From Pseudomonas protegens CHA0 (GTDB taxonomy: Bacteria > Pseudomonadota > Gammaproteobacteria > Pseudomonadales > Pseudomonadaceae): a DNA stretch of 64,000 nucleotides. Both the position numbers and the translations under genes were made by a program. The notes under the pieces were generated by a model. That model was not told where the DNA came from, did not search any database, and saw nothing but the letters and a program-made list of their open reading frames with translations. The stretch lies in contig NC_021237.1 of NCBI RefSeq assembly GCF_000397205.1, positions 4,403,001-4,467,000 of the forward strand. Direction: 5' to 3'. This document shows positions 55,181-64,000 of the stretch, in pieces; the stretch's first letter is position 1; every line of letters starts with the position of its first letter.

Positions 55181-56563
55181 TTAGTCAGCCAGGCGCCAGG
55201 TAGTACCGCCCTTACCGTCTTCCAGGATCACGCCCATGGCGGTGATCTGATCGCGAATACGGTCGGACTCAGCCCAATCCTTGTTGGCACGGGCTGCCAG
55301 ACGGGCCTGGATCAGCGCCTCGACCTGTGCCCCATCGACCCGGCCTTCGGCACCGGCCTGCAGGAAGTCGTCGGCCTCCAGTTGCAGCACGCCCAGCACA
55401 CTGGCCAGCTCCTTCAAGCGGGCTGCCAGACCGGCCGCCGCATCGATATCGCTCTCACGCAGGCGGTTGATCTCGCGCACCATCTCGAACAGCACGGCAC
55501 AGGCTTCCGGAGTACCGAAGTCGTCGTTCATCACCTGGGTGAAACGCTCGACGAAGGCTTCGCCACCAGCCGGCGCCACTTTCGGCAGGCCCTTGAGTGC
55601 ATGGTAGAAACGCTCCAGGGCGCCCTTGGCGTCCTTGAGGTTGTCTTCCGAGTAGTTGATGGCGCTGCGGTAGTGGCTGGCCACCAGCAGGTAACGCACC
55701 ACTTCCGGATGGTACTTGTCGAGCACGTCGCGAATGGTGAAGAAGTTGTTCAAGGACTTGGACATCTTCTCGCCATTGATGCGGATCATGCCGCAGTGCA
55801 TCCAGGCGTTGGCGTAGGTCTTGCCGGTAGCCGCCTCGCTCTGGGCGATCTCGTTCTCGTGGTGCGGGAACTCCAAGTCGCTGCCGCCGCCATGAATGTC
55901 GAAGGTCTCGCCCAGGCAGCAGGTGGACATCACCGAGCACTCGATGTGCCAGCCCGGACGACCGTCACCCCAAGGCGATGGCCAGCTCGGCTCACCCGGC
56001 TTGGCGGCTTTCCACAAGACGAAGTCCAGCGGGTCCTGTTTCGACTCGTCGACTTCGATCCGCGCGCCGATGCGCAGGTCTTCGATCTTCTTGCGCGACA
56101 GCTTGCCGTAGCCCATAAACTTGCCGACGCGGTAGTACACGTCGCCATTGCCCGGAGCGTAGGCGTAGCCCTTGTCGATCAGGGTCTGGATCATCGCGTG
56201 CATGCCGGGGATATGGTCGGTGGCGCGCGGTTCCATGTCCGGCTTCTTGATGTTCAGCCGCGCCTCGTCCTCGTGCATCGCCGCGATCATGCGCTCGGTC
56301 AGGGCCTCGAAGGCCTCGCCGTTCTCATTGGCACGATTGATGATCTTGTCGTCGATATCCGTGATGTTGCGCACATAGGTCAAGTCATACCCGCTGAAAC
56401 GCAGCCAGCGGGTAATCAGGTCGAAGGCCACCATGCTGCGGCCGTGCCCCAGGTGGCAGTAGTCGTACACGGTCATGCCGCACACGTACATGCGCACCTT
56501 GTTGCCATCCAGCGGCTTGAAGACTTCTTTGCTCTTGGTGAGCGTGTTGTAGATCGTTAGCAC
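55181..56563 (-). CDS. cysS: Cysteinyl-tRNA synthetase
   Basis: 460-residue class I synthetase. Zinc ligands include Cys28 ([11 protein letters not shown]), Cys209 (HIECS) and His234 with the HHENE loop. The signature HLGH is at 37-40 and KMSKS at 266-270. 18 bp downstream of glnS, so the two synthetase genes form one operon, ending at the shared terminator. Confidence 0.98.
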   Translation of the reverse strand: MLTIYNTLTKSKEVFKPLDGNKVRMYVCGMTVYDYCHLGHGRSMVAFDLITRWLRFSGYDLTYVRNITDIDDKIINRANENGEAFEALTERMIAAMHEDEARLNIKKPDMEPRATDHIPGMHAMIQTLIDKGYAYAPGNGDVYYRVGKFMGYGKLSRKKIEDLRIGARIEVDESKQDPLDFVLWKAAKPGEPSWPSPWGDGRPGWHIECSVMSTCCLGETFDIHGGGSDLEFPHHENEIAQSEAATGKTYANAWMHCGMIRINGEKMSKSLNNFFTIRDVLDKYHPEVVRYLLVASHYRSAINYSEDNLKDAKGALERFYHALKGLPKVAPAGGEAFVERFTQVMNDDFGTPEACAVLFEMVREINRLRESDIDAAAGLAARLKELASVLGVLQLEADDFLQAGAEGRVDGAQVEALIQARLAARANKDWAESDRIRDQITAMGVILEDGKGGTTWRLAD

Positions 56564-56581
56564 GTTAGTTCCTTGACTGAA

Positions 56582-58282
56582 TCACTGACCCCAGGAGTCG
56601 CGCAGGGTCACAGTACGGTTGAATACCGGAGCGCCTGGTTTCGAGTCCTTGATATCCGCGCAGAAGTAGCCTTCGCGCTCGAACTGGAAACGGTCTTCCG
56701 GCTGTGCGTTGCCCAGCGAGGGTTCGGCACGACAACCAGTGAGCACTTGCAGGGAGTCAGGGTTGATGTTGTCCAGGAAACTCGCGCTGTCCTCGGCCTT
56801 CTCCGGGTTCGGAGAACGGAACAGACGATCGTACAAACGCACTTCGCACTCGACGCTGGCGGCAGCCGGCACCCAGTGGACCACGCCCTTGACCTTGCGG
56901 CCTTCAGGGTTCTTGCCCAGGGTGTCCGGGTCGTAGGAGCAACGCAGCTCGACGATATTGCCCTCGGCGTCCTTGATCGCCTCAAGGGCACGGATCACGT
57001 AGCTGCCACGCAGGCGTACTTCGCCGTTCGGCTCCAGGCGCTTGTAGCCCTTTGGCGGCTCTTCCATGAAGTCGTCACGGTCGATGTAGATTTCACGGGC
57101 GAACGGCAGCTGGCGCACGCCGAGTTCTTCTTTCTGCGGATGACGCGGCAGTTCGAGGTTCTCGACCTGGCCTTCCGGGTAGTTGGTGATCACGACTTTC
57201 AACGGACGCAGCACGCACATGGCGCGCGGGGCATTCGCGTCGAGGTCCTGGCGGATGCTGAATTCCAGCATGCCGTAGTCGACCACGCCGTCGGAGCGGT
57301 TGGTGCCAACCATCTCGCAGAAATTGCGGATCGACGCCGGGGTGTAGCCGCGGCGGCGGAAGCCCGACAGGGTCGACATGCGCGGGTCGTCCCAACCATT
57401 CACATGCTTCTCATCCACCAGTTGCTTGAGCTTGCGCTTGCTGGTGATGGTGTAGTTCAGGTTCAGACGGCTGAACTCGTACTGGCGCGGGTTGGCCGGT
57501 ACTGGCAGGTGCTCGAGGAACCACTCGTACAGCGGACGGTGGCTTTCGAATTCCAGGGTGCAGATCGAATGGGTGATGCCTTCAATGGCGTCCGACTGAC
57601 CGTGGGTGAAGTCGTAGTTGGGGTAGATGCACCACTTGTCACCGGTCTGGTGGTGGTGAGCGTGACGGATGCGATACATGATCGGGTCGCGCAGGTTCAT
57701 GTTCGGCGAGGCCATGTCGATCTTGGCCCGCAGTACCCGTGCACCATCCGGGAACTCACCGGCGCGCATGCGAGCGAACCAGTCCAGGTTCTCTTCCACC
57801 GAACGCTCGCGGAACGGGCTGTTCTTGCCCGGCTCGGTGAGGCTGCCACGGTATTCCTTGGCTTGCTCGGGAGTCAGGTCGCAGACATAAGCCTTGCCTG
57901 CCTTGATCAGTTCCACGGCCCAGTCGTGCAGCTGGTCGAAATACTGCGAGGCGTAGCGCACTTCACCGGACCACTCAAAGCCCAGCCACTTGACGTCGCT
58001 TTCGATGGCGTCGATGTATTCCTGGTCTTCCTTGGCCGGGTTGGTGTCGTCGAAACGCAGGTGCGTGACGCCACCGAATTCCTGGGCCAGACCGAAGTTC
58101 ACGCAGATCGACTTGGCGTGACCGATGTGCAGGTAACCATTGGGCTCCGGAGGGAAGCGGGTCACGATCTGTGTGTGCTTACCCGAGTCCAGGTCCGCCT
58201 GGATGATCGGGCGCAGGAAGTTGACCGGTACGGCCGGTCCAGTCTTGGAATTCGAGGTAGGGTCGACAGTGGGCTTGCTCAT
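56582..58282 (-). CDS. glnS: Glutaminyl-tRNA synthetase
   Basis: 566-residue class I synthetase. The start [20 protein letters not shown] at 58282 has AAGGAT upstream; the frame open to 58408 is unsupported. HIGH is at 52-55 ([13 protein letters not shown]), and the second signature is the TSKRKL form ([13 protein letters not shown]). The C-terminal beta-barrel anticodon domain is complete. First gene of glnS-cysS. Confidence 0.97.
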   Translation of the reverse strand: MSKPTVDPTSNSKTGPAVPVNFLRPIIQADLDSGKHTQIVTRFPPEPNGYLHIGHAKSICVNFGLAQEFGGVTHLRFDDTNPAKEDQEYIDAIESDVKWLGFEWSGEVRYASQYFDQLHDWAVELIKAGKAYVCDLTPEQAKEYRGSLTEPGKNSPFRERSVEENLDWFARMRAGEFPDGARVLRAKIDMASPNMNLRDPIMYRIRHAHHHQTGDKWCIYPNYDFTHGQSDAIEGITHSICTLEFESHRPLYEWFLEHLPVPANPRQYEFSRLNLNYTITSKRKLKQLVDEKHVNGWDDPRMSTLSGFRRRGYTPASIRNFCEMVGTNRSDGVVDYGMLEFSIRQDLDANAPRAMCVLRPLKVVITNYPEGQVENLELPRHPQKEELGVRQLPFAREIYIDRDDFMEEPPKGYKRLEPNGEVRLRGSYVIRALEAIKDAEGNIVELRCSYDPDTLGKNPEGRKVKGVVHWVPAAASVECEVRLYDRLFRSPNPEKAEDSASFLDNINPDSLQVLTGCRAEPSLGNAQPEDRFQFEREGYFCADIKDSKPGAPVFNRTVTLRDSWGQ

Positions 58283-58339
58283 AGGATCCTTGAACGTACA
58301 AGTGCGCGGCCAGGTGCGGCCTGATAAATCAAAACGGAT

Positions 58340-58370
58340 ATCATAGCCGATGCTGTCAAGTGCCTGACAG
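58340..58370 (-). promoter_or_regulatory. glnS upstream region: -10 candidate and inverted repeat
   Basis: On minus, TATGAT (58345-58340) is a good -10. CTGTCA-N6-TGACAG (58353-58370) covers the place of the -35, which itself matches poorly. An operator is possible. Confidence 0.35.
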
Positions 58371-58552
58371 AGCGCAGCTTTAAAACTGCGGCTATTAATG
58401 GCACCCAAGTGAAAAAACAGCCTCGAAATTCGTGGCGGTCACGCTAAACTGCGCTCCTTGGCTGCAGGATGGCCAAATCGGTGCGGACCCCATGCGTGCC
58501 CCGCCACCCAGGATTTTCTTGAAAACGCTTCTCCTTATAAAGAGTACCGACC

Positions 58553-59056
58553 ATGACCCAAGTCAAACTGACCACCAACCACGGCGAGATCGTGCTGGAA
58601 CTGAACGCCGAGAAAGCCCCGTTGACCGTGGCCAACTTCGTCGAATACGTGAAAGCCGGTCACTATGAAAACACCGTTTTTCACCGCGTCATCGGTAACT
58701 TCATGATCCAGGGCGGCGGCTTCGAACCTGGCATGAAAGAAAAGAAAGACAAGCGTCCAAGCATCCAGAACGAAGCTGACAACGGCCTTTCCAACGACAA
58801 GTACACCGTGGCCATGGCCCGCACCATGGAGCCGCATTCGGCTTCCGCGCAGTTCTTCATCAACGTTGCCGACAACAGCTTCCTCAACCACAGCGGCAAA
58901 ACCGTGCAGGGCTGGGGCTACGCCGTATTCGGCAAAGTGATCGCCGGCACCGAAGTGGTCGACAAGATCAAGGGCGTGGCTACCACCATGAAGTCCGGCC
59001 ACCAGGACGTACCCGCAGACGACGTGATCATCGAGAAAGCCGAGATCATTGAGTGA
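58553..59056 (+). CDS. ppiB: Peptidyl-prolyl cis-trans isomerase B (cytoplasmic cyclophilin)
   Basis: 167 residues, single cyclophilin domain, no signal peptide, so cytoplasmic. Conserved active-site phrases: [22 protein letters not shown], with the catalytic Arg, [17 protein letters not shown] and [12 protein letters not shown]. Its stop overlaps the lpxH start by 4 bp. Divergent from glnS with a 270-bp gap. Confidence 0.97.
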   Translation: MTQVKLTTNHGEIVLELNAEKAPLTVANFVEYVKAGHYENTVFHRVIGNFMIQGGGFEPGMKEKKDKRPSIQNEADNGLSNDKYTVAMARTMEPHSASAQFFINVADNSFLNHSGKTVQGWGYAVFGKVIAGTEVVDKIKGVATTMKSGHQDVPADDVIIEKAEIIE

Positions 59057-59805
59057 TACTGCTGATTTCAGATCTGCATCTGGAAGAGGAGCGCCCGGAC
59101 ATTACCCGGGCGTTTCTGGATTTACTCGGTGGACGCGCCCGCGCCGCCGAGGCGCTGTACATCCTCGGGGACTTTTTCGAGGTATGGATCGGCGACGATG
59201 CCATGACCCCCTACCAGCTTTCCATTTGCCAGGCATTGCGCGAGCTCAGCGATAGCGGCACGCAGATCTTCCTGATGCATGGCAATCGCGACTTCATGCT
59301 CGGCAAGGCCTTCTGCAAGGCGGCCGGCGCCACCCTGCTCAAGGATCCCAGCGTCGTCGACTTCTACGGCGAGCCGGTATTGCTGATGCACGGTGACAGC
59401 CTGTGCACCCGTGACGAAGCCTACATGCGTATGCGCCGCTACCTGCGCAACCCGCTGAGCCTGTGGATTCTGCGCCACCTGCCCCTGGGCACCCGGCGCA
59501 AGCTGGCGCGCAAGCTGCGCAACGAAAGCCGGGCCCAGACCCGCATGAAGGCCAACGACATTGTCGATGTGACCCCGGACCAGGTACCGCAGGTCATGCA
59601 GGAACACGGGGTGCGCACCCTGGTTCACGGCCACACCCATCGCCCGGCGATCCACAAGCTGCAGATCGGCGAACAAGCCGCCAAGCGCATTGTGCTGGGG
59701 GACTGGGACCGTCAGGGCTGGGCGCTGCAGGTGGATGAGCAGGGTTTCCAACTGGCGGCGTTCGATTTCGTACCGACGCAACTGGCGCTGCCCGGTTCGC
59801 CCTGA
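59053..59805 (+). CDS. lpxH: UDP-2,3-diacylglucosamine diphosphatase LpxH
   Basis: 250 residues; hydrolyses UDP-2,3-diacylglucosamine to lipid X in lipid A synthesis, peripheral on the inner membrane. Start is GTG at 59053, overlapping ppiB. The metallophosphoesterase motifs are in order: [32 protein letters not shown] and HGHTHRPA. The usual ppiB-lpxH pairing. Confidence 0.97.
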   Translation: MILLISDLHLEEERPDITRAFLDLLGGRARAAEALYILGDFFEVWIGDDAMTPYQLSICQALRELSDSGTQIFLMHGNRDFMLGKAFCKAAGATLLKDPSVVDFYGEPVLLMHGDSLCTRDEAYMRMRRYLRNPLSLWILRHLPLGTRRKLARKLRNESRAQTRMKANDIVDVTPDQVPQVMQEHGVRTLVHGHTHRPAIHKLQIGEQAAKRIVLGDWDRQGWALQVDEQGFQLAAFDFVPTQLALPGSP

Positions 59806-59822
59806 ACGGACGCCCTCGCTGC

Positions 59823-59981
59823 CGTAGGAGCCAGCTTGCCAGCGAAGAGGCCAGCAAGCCTTGCATGGCCCTGTCGGACGCCTTCCCTGGCAAGCCCGCT
59901 CCTACAACAAATGCCCTACCGTAGGGGCCGGCTTGCCGGCGAAGGGGCCAGCAAGCCTTGCATGACCCTTTCGGACGCCAG
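59823..59981. repeat. REP cluster with partial tandem duplication after lpxH
   Basis: Three REP-type units: 59823-59846 (plus-like), 59883-59906 (inverted, degenerate) and 59920-59943 (plus-like). The sequence after the first unit (GGCCAGCAAGCCTTGCATG... from 59847) recurs after the third (from 59945) with few differences, a 97-98-bp period. This indicates a tandem duplication of one REP plus spacer. It fills the gap between lpxH and emrB, which converge. Confidence 0.8.
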
Positions 59982-59999
59982 CGCCTGCGACGAAAGGCA

Positions 60000-61529
60000 T
60001 CAATGCCCCGCCGCGGCTGGGCCGGCCTTGGCAGCGAACGGCGGCTTGGCCAGCCAGACCAGCAGAATCAGGCCCATGAAGCCCCAGCCCAGCAAGGTGA
60101 AGTAGTCCACGGTCGAGAGCATGTATGCCTGGCTGGTCAGGACTTGATCCAGCTGCGCGTAAGCCTTGGTGCTCGCGCCTCCGAGATTGCTCAGCGCATC
60201 CCGGGTGACCGGGTCGAAGATGCTCATGCTTTCGCTCATGTAAGCGTGATGCTGGTCTGCCCGGCGAATCCAGATCCAGGTGGTCAGCGACGCCGCAAAA
60301 CTACCCCCCAGAGTCCGCAGGAAGGTTGCCAGGCCAGCGCCGTCGGCGATCTGGTGCGGTGGCAGGTCGGACATCAGGATGCTCAGGGTCGGCATGAAGA
60401 ACAGCGCCACGCCGATGCCCATGAACAGTTGCACCAGGGCGATGTGCTGGAAGTCCACTTCATTGGTGAAACCGGCACGCATGAAGCAGCTCAGGCCAAT
60501 GGCCAGGAATGCCAGCCCGGCCAACAGGCGCAGGTCGAACTTGTTCGCGTACTTGCCGACAAAGGGTGACAACAGCACCGGCAGGATGCCGATCGGTGCC
60601 ACCGCCAGCCCCGCCCATGTCGCGGTGTAGCCCATCTGGGTCTGCAACCATTGCGGCAGGATCAGGTTAATACCGAAGAACCCGGCGTAGCCCAGCACCA
60701 GCACTATCGTGCCAATGCGGAAGTTGCGGTGCGCGAACAGCCGCAGGTTGACCACCGGATGCTGGTCGGTCATTTCCCAGATGATGAACACCGCCAGCGC
60801 GATCACCGAAATCGCCGCACCGATGATGATGAAGTTCGACTCGAACCAGTCCAGGTCATTGCCCTTGTCGAGGATCACCTGCAACGCGCCGACGCCAATG
60901 ACCAGCGAAATCAGCCCGACGTAGTCCATCGGCTGACGGCTGGTGACCACCGGGCGCTTGGCCAACTGCGAACGCACCACCATCACCGCAAAAATGCCGA
61001 TCGGAACGTTGATGAAGAAAATCCACGGCCAGCTGTAACTGTCGGTGATCCAGCCGCCAAGAATGGGACCAGCAATCGGCGCCACCACCGTGACCATTGC
61101 CAGCAATGCCAGGGCCATGCCGCGCCTGGCGGGTGGATAAACGGCGATCAACAGGGTTTGCGTCATCGGGTACAACGGCCCGGCCACCAGGCCTTGCAGC
61201 ACACGAAAGCCGATCAGCTCAGGCATCGAGGTCGAGATGCCGCAGAGAAACGAGGCCAGCACAAACAGCATCGTCGCCCAGAGAAACAGTTTCACCTCGC
61301 CAAAGCGCCGGCTGAGCCAGCCGGTCAGCGGCAACGCGATCGCGTTGCTCACGGCGAACGAGGTAATCACCCACGTGCCCTGCTCCGAACTCACACCAAG
61401 GTTGCCGGAAATCGTCGGCAACGCCACGTTGGCGATGGTGGTGTCGAGCACCTGCATGAAGGTCGCCAGCGACAGGCCGATGGTGCTGAGCAACAGGCTG
61501 GGCGGCGTGAAAGAAGCGTTATTGCTCAT
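60000..61529 (-). CDS. emrB: EmrB-type multidrug efflux MFS transporter (DHA2, 14 helices)
   Basis: 509-residue inner-membrane drug/H+ antiporter of the DHA2 family. Motifs: N-terminal LATFMQVLDTTIANVALPTI (motif D1), WLSRRFGEVKLF (motif A) and GPILGGWITDSYSWPWIFFIN (motif C). Works with the upstream EmrA and outer-membrane factor as a tripartite pump. 77 bp after emrA. The substrate cannot be told from sequence. Confidence 0.93.
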   Translation of the reverse strand: MSNNASFTPPSLLLSTIGLSLATFMQVLDTTIANVALPTISGNLGVSSEQGTWVITSFAVSNAIALPLTGWLSRRFGEVKLFLWATMLFVLASFLCGISTSMPELIGFRVLQGLVAGPLYPMTQTLLIAVYPPARRGMALALLAMVTVVAPIAGPILGGWITDSYSWPWIFFINVPIGIFAVMVVRSQLAKRPVVTSRQPMDYVGLISLVIGVGALQVILDKGNDLDWFESNFIIIGAAISVIALAVFIIWEMTDQHPVVNLRLFAHRNFRIGTIVLVLGYAGFFGINLILPQWLQTQMGYTATWAGLAVAPIGILPVLLSPFVGKYANKFDLRLLAGLAFLAIGLSCFMRAGFTNEVDFQHIALVQLFMGIGVALFFMPTLSILMSDLPPHQIADGAGLATFLRTLGGSFAASLTTWIWIRRADQHHAYMSESMSIFDPVTRDALSNLGGASTKAYAQLDQVLTSQAYMLSTVDYFTLLGWGFMGLILLVWLAKPPFAAKAGPAAAGH

Positions 61530-61606
61530 CGCGAATCCTTTGGAACCGGGGTGGCGCTGCGCCCCTTTGGGGCGAGCATGCTCGCACCCACAGGGTCAGT
61601 GGCGAA

Positions 61607-62809
61607 TCAGCGTTGCGCGGTTTTGCTGACCACAGCGCTGTTGTCATGGATCAGCTGAGCGATCATCGCGTCGGCTTCGGCCAACTGCCGGTCGTAGACG
61701 TTGGTGCTGAACGAAGCCTTTTGCTGCGGTTGCTGCGCCAGTACCGGGCCGCTCTGGTCATGCAGGTTCACTTCAACATTTGTCGACAGCCCAACCCGCA
61801 ATGGGTGCTTGGCCAGTTCTTCGGCGTTGATGTGAATCCGTACCGGCACACGCTGCACGATCTTGATCCAGTTACCGGTGGCATTCTGCGCGGGCAACAG
61901 AGCAAACGCGCTGCCGGTGCCGGCGCCGAGGCTGTCGACGGTGCCACTGTATTTCACGCTGCTGCCGTAGATGTCGGACTCGATGTCCACAGGCTGGCCG
62001 ATGCGCATGTCACGCAATTGGGTTTCCTTGAAGTTGGCATCGATCCACAGTTGATCCAGCGGGATCACCGCCATCAACGCCGTACCCGGTTGCACTCGCT
62101 GGCCGAGCTGCACGGTGCGTTTGGCAACGTAACCGGTGACCGGCGCGATCAGGGTGCTGCGCGCATTGGTCAGGTAGGCCTGGCGCAGATCCGCAGCCGC
62201 CGACATCACGTCCGGGTGCGACGAGACCACGGTGTCATCGACCAGTGCACTGGTGGTTTTCAACTGCTGCTTGGCGTTGGCCAGGGCGTTTTGCGCCGAG
62301 GTCAGGTCGTCGCGGGCGTGGGACAGTTCTTCCTGGGAAATCGCGCCGCCAGCGGCAAGGTTTTTCCGGCGGTTGAAGTTGTCCTGAGCCTTCTGCACTT
62401 CGGCCTGTTGCGCGTTGACCTGGGCTTTCATGCCGTCGACATTGCTGTACAGGCCGCGAACCTGACGCACGGTACGCGCCAGTTTCGCCTGGGCACTTTG
62501 CAGACCGACTTCGGCATCGTTGGGGTCGAAGTTGATCAGCACCTGACCTTCGTGGACAAGGTCACCATCGTCGGCGCCGATGCTGACCACGGTACCGGTC
62601 ACCAGCGGAGTGATTTCAACGACGTTGCCGTTGACGTAGGCGTCATCGGTGCTCTCATTCCAGCGCCCGATGAATTCGTGATAAGCCCAGACACCGGCAC
62701 CGGTGAGGGCCACAACAATGGCCAGCACCAGCAGCATCACTTTGCGCTTGCGCGGATTGCCGGTGTCTTGCGAGTTGTCTTGAGCTTGGATGTTTTCGGC
62801 AGTGGCCAT
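61607..62809 (-). CDS. emrA: EmrA-type membrane fusion (HlyD family) protein
   Basis: 400 residues. One N-terminal membrane helix (about 25-47, VMLLVLAIVVALTGAGVWAYH), then the biotinyl-lipoyl half-motifs (VEITPLVTGTVVSIGADDGD), a long coiled-coil hairpin (about 100-205) and the beta-barrel (LIAPVTGYVAKRTVQLGQRVQPG). Links EmrB to the outer-membrane channel. 14 bp after the channel gene. Confidence 0.93.
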   Translation of the reverse strand: MATAENIQAQDNSQDTGNPRKRKVMLLVLAIVVALTGAGVWAYHEFIGRWNESTDDAYVNGNVVEITPLVTGTVVSIGADDGDLVHEGQVLINFDPNDAEVGLQSAQAKLARTVRQVRGLYSNVDGMKAQVNAQQAEVQKAQDNFNRRKNLAAGGAISQEELSHARDDLTSAQNALANAKQQLKTTSALVDDTVVSSHPDVMSAAADLRQAYLTNARSTLIAPVTGYVAKRTVQLGQRVQPGTALMAVIPLDQLWIDANFKETQLRDMRIGQPVDIESDIYGSSVKYSGTVDSLGAGTGSAFALLPAQNATGNWIKIVQRVPVRIHINAEELAKHPLRVGLSTNVEVNLHDQSGPVLAQQPQQKASFSTNVYDRQLAEADAMIAQLIHDNSAVVSKTAQR

Positions 62810-62823
62810 GACAAATACCTGAA

Positions 62824-64000
62824 TTAGTTGTGCGGCGTAGCTGGAATGGCGTTGGCTGCGCTCAGGGTCTCGCCCTGAAAGCCCCCGCCCAGCGCTTGCA
62901 TCAGTTGAATCGACAAATCGATCTGCTCAGCATTGAGGTTGGCCAACTGACGTTGGGCCTGCAGCAGTTGCTGCTCGATGCTGAGCACGTCCAGGTAGTT
63001 GCCGATGCCGGAACCGTAACGCTGGACCACGGTGTTATAGGAATCCTGAGCAATATCGGTGGCGTGCTGTTGCGCGCCGATTTGCCGGCCGATGTCACGC
63101 AACTGGTTGATCGTGTCGCTGACATCACCCAGCGCTTTCACCAGGCTTTTGTTGTACTGCGCCACCGCCAGATCGTAATCGGCGTCACGCGAATCGAGGT
63201 TGGCGCGCAGGCGCCCGCCATCGAAGATCGGCAGCGAAATGGTCGGGGCGATGCTGAAGAAGCGACTGGCCGAACCAAACATTGCGTCACCCAACAAGGA
63301 TTCGGCACCGGCGGAAGCCGTAAGGTTCAGGTTGGGATAGAAGCGGGTTTTCGCCGAATCGATGTCTTTGCTCGCGGCCTCTACACGCCAGCGGGCGGCG
63401 ACCAGGTCCGGGCGGCGGCCAAGCAGCTCTGCCGGAAGAACCGAGGGCACAGCCACGGCGCTGGCTTGCAATACTTTGGGCCGGGCGATTTCACTGCCGC
63501 GATCCGGGCCTTTGCCGAGCAGCACGGCCAGGGCGATTTTCGCACTGCTCAGACGTTTTTCGGCGTCGATCAGGCTGGCTTCGGAACTGGCTTCCAGACT
63601 CTGGGTTTGCTGGAGCTGGTACTGGCTGTCGATCCCGGCGCTCAAGCGACGCTGGCTCAGATCGAGCATTTGTCTGGTGCGCTTGAGGTCGTCGCTGGCC
63701 AGGTCATAGACGATGTGCGCCTGCCCCAGATCGCTGTAGGCCCGGGCCACATCGGCGGCGAGGGTCAATTGCGCGGCCTGACGGTCGACTTCAGCAGCAC
63801 GAGCCTGGCCGAGTGCGGCTTCCCAGGCGTCACGCTGGCCTCCCCACAGGTCGAAGTTGTAATTGAAGCCGGCGCTGATGTTGCGCACGGTGGCGTAGGC
63901 ATCGCCCTGCCCCAGCGGATCCTGATCCTTGGCCAGGCGCGAACGGCTGATGCCGGCGCTGGCATCGAGGGTCGGATAGCGTTCGGCATCGGCGGCATAC
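62824..64000 (-). CDS. Outer-membrane efflux factor (OprM/NodT family), N-terminal part outside window
   Basis: The minus-strand frame is open to base 64000 (first full codons read YAADAERYPTLDASAG), so the gene begins beyond the window; about 391 residues are visible. Two TolC-type repeats are seen: helical segments (RQAAQLTLAADVARAYSDLGQAHIVYD) and strands (YPNLNLTASAGAESLLGD, FFSIAPTISLPIFDGGRL). The lipoprotein signal expected of the NodT group cannot be checked. First visible gene of the channel-emrA-emrB operon; no regulator is in view. Confidence 0.93.
   Translation of the reverse strand, partial: YAADAERYPTLDASAGISRSRLAKDQDPLGQGDAYATVRNISAGFNYNFDLWGGQRDAWEAALGQARAAEVDRQAAQLTLAADVARAYSDLGQAHIVYDLASDDLKRTRQMLDLSQRRLSAGIDSQYQLQQTQSLEASSEASLIDAEKRLSSAKIALAVLLGKGPDRGSEIARPKVLQASAVAVPSVLPAELLGRRPDLVAARWRVEAASKDIDSAKTRFYPNLNLTASAGAESLLGDAMFGSASRFFSIAPTISLPIFDGGRLRANLDSRDADYDLAVAQYNKSLVKALGDVSDTINQLRDIGRQIGAQQHATDIAQDSYNTVVQRYGSGIGNYLDVLSIEQQLLQAQRQLANLNAEQIDLSIQLMQALGGGFQGETLSAANAIPATPHN

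Overview
This 64 kb window is GC-rich Pseudomonas chromosome, most likely from the P. fluorescens lineage (P. protegens/P. chlororaphis-like). I base this on core gene order, codon bias, a fused nuoCD gene, adjacent NADP-isocitrate dehydrogenase genes of two unrelated types, and scattered 24-bp repeats of the pseudomonad REP type (core GCCGGCTTGCCGGC). It is mostly conserved housekeeping DNA. I see no rRNA, tRNA, CRISPR array, insertion sequence or prophage.

Layout. (1) 1-5262: benzoate and catechol catabolism. On the minus strand lie catB-catC-catA, then benR and the 5' part of benA; catR diverges. Benzoate is dihydroxylated (Ben), the catechol ring is cleaved (CatA), and muconate goes through CatB and CatC to the beta-ketoadipate pathway. 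Clear candidate operators are visible for both regulators: two TGCA-N6-GGNTA boxes upstream of benA, and an ATAC-N7-GTAT palindrome between catB and catR. (2) 5335-8633: little-studied genes (outer-membrane barrel protein, RDD protein, small conserved protein, DUF1275 membrane protein, and an SDR with an off-register active site). (3) 8823-11205: tusDCBE, the sulfur relay for tRNA 2-thiouridine, coupled to a TrpD2/YbiB-like gene; then a glutathionyl-hydroquinone reductase. (4) 12367-19889, minus: ftsK-lolA-rarA-crcB-serS-cysG, apparently one transcription unit.

(5) 20185-26244: trxB, then aat, bpt, infA, clpA, clpS and cspD. This holds both N-degron aminoacyl-transferases and the ClpS/ClpA recognition and unfolding machinery. 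(6) 26324-38659: the isocitrate node (icd and idh divergent, aceA later), with a Nudix hydrolase, mnmA-hflD, purB, a RoxA/YcfD-type ribosomal oxygenase with a GNAT, and an orphan secreted secretin-domain-like protein. aceA seems to have a leader of about 400 nt. (7) 39264-54216: the complete nuoA-N operon for respiratory complex I.

(8) 54454-55108: a toxin-antitoxin pair (RelE/HigB-like toxin first, XRE antitoxin second) between nuoN and the next core block. It is the clearest accessory insertion. (9) 55181-59805: glnS-cysS on minus, ppiB-lpxH on plus, then a REP cluster with a partial tandem duplication. (10) 60000-64000, minus: a tripartite efflux operon (outer-membrane factor, EmrA, EmrB), cut by the window end.

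I did not find an obviously new multi-gene system. The best leads are the regulatory sites for ben, cat and aceA, the toxin-antitoxin insert with its RBS-overlapping palindrome, the tus-ybiB coupling, and the SDR active-site anomaly.
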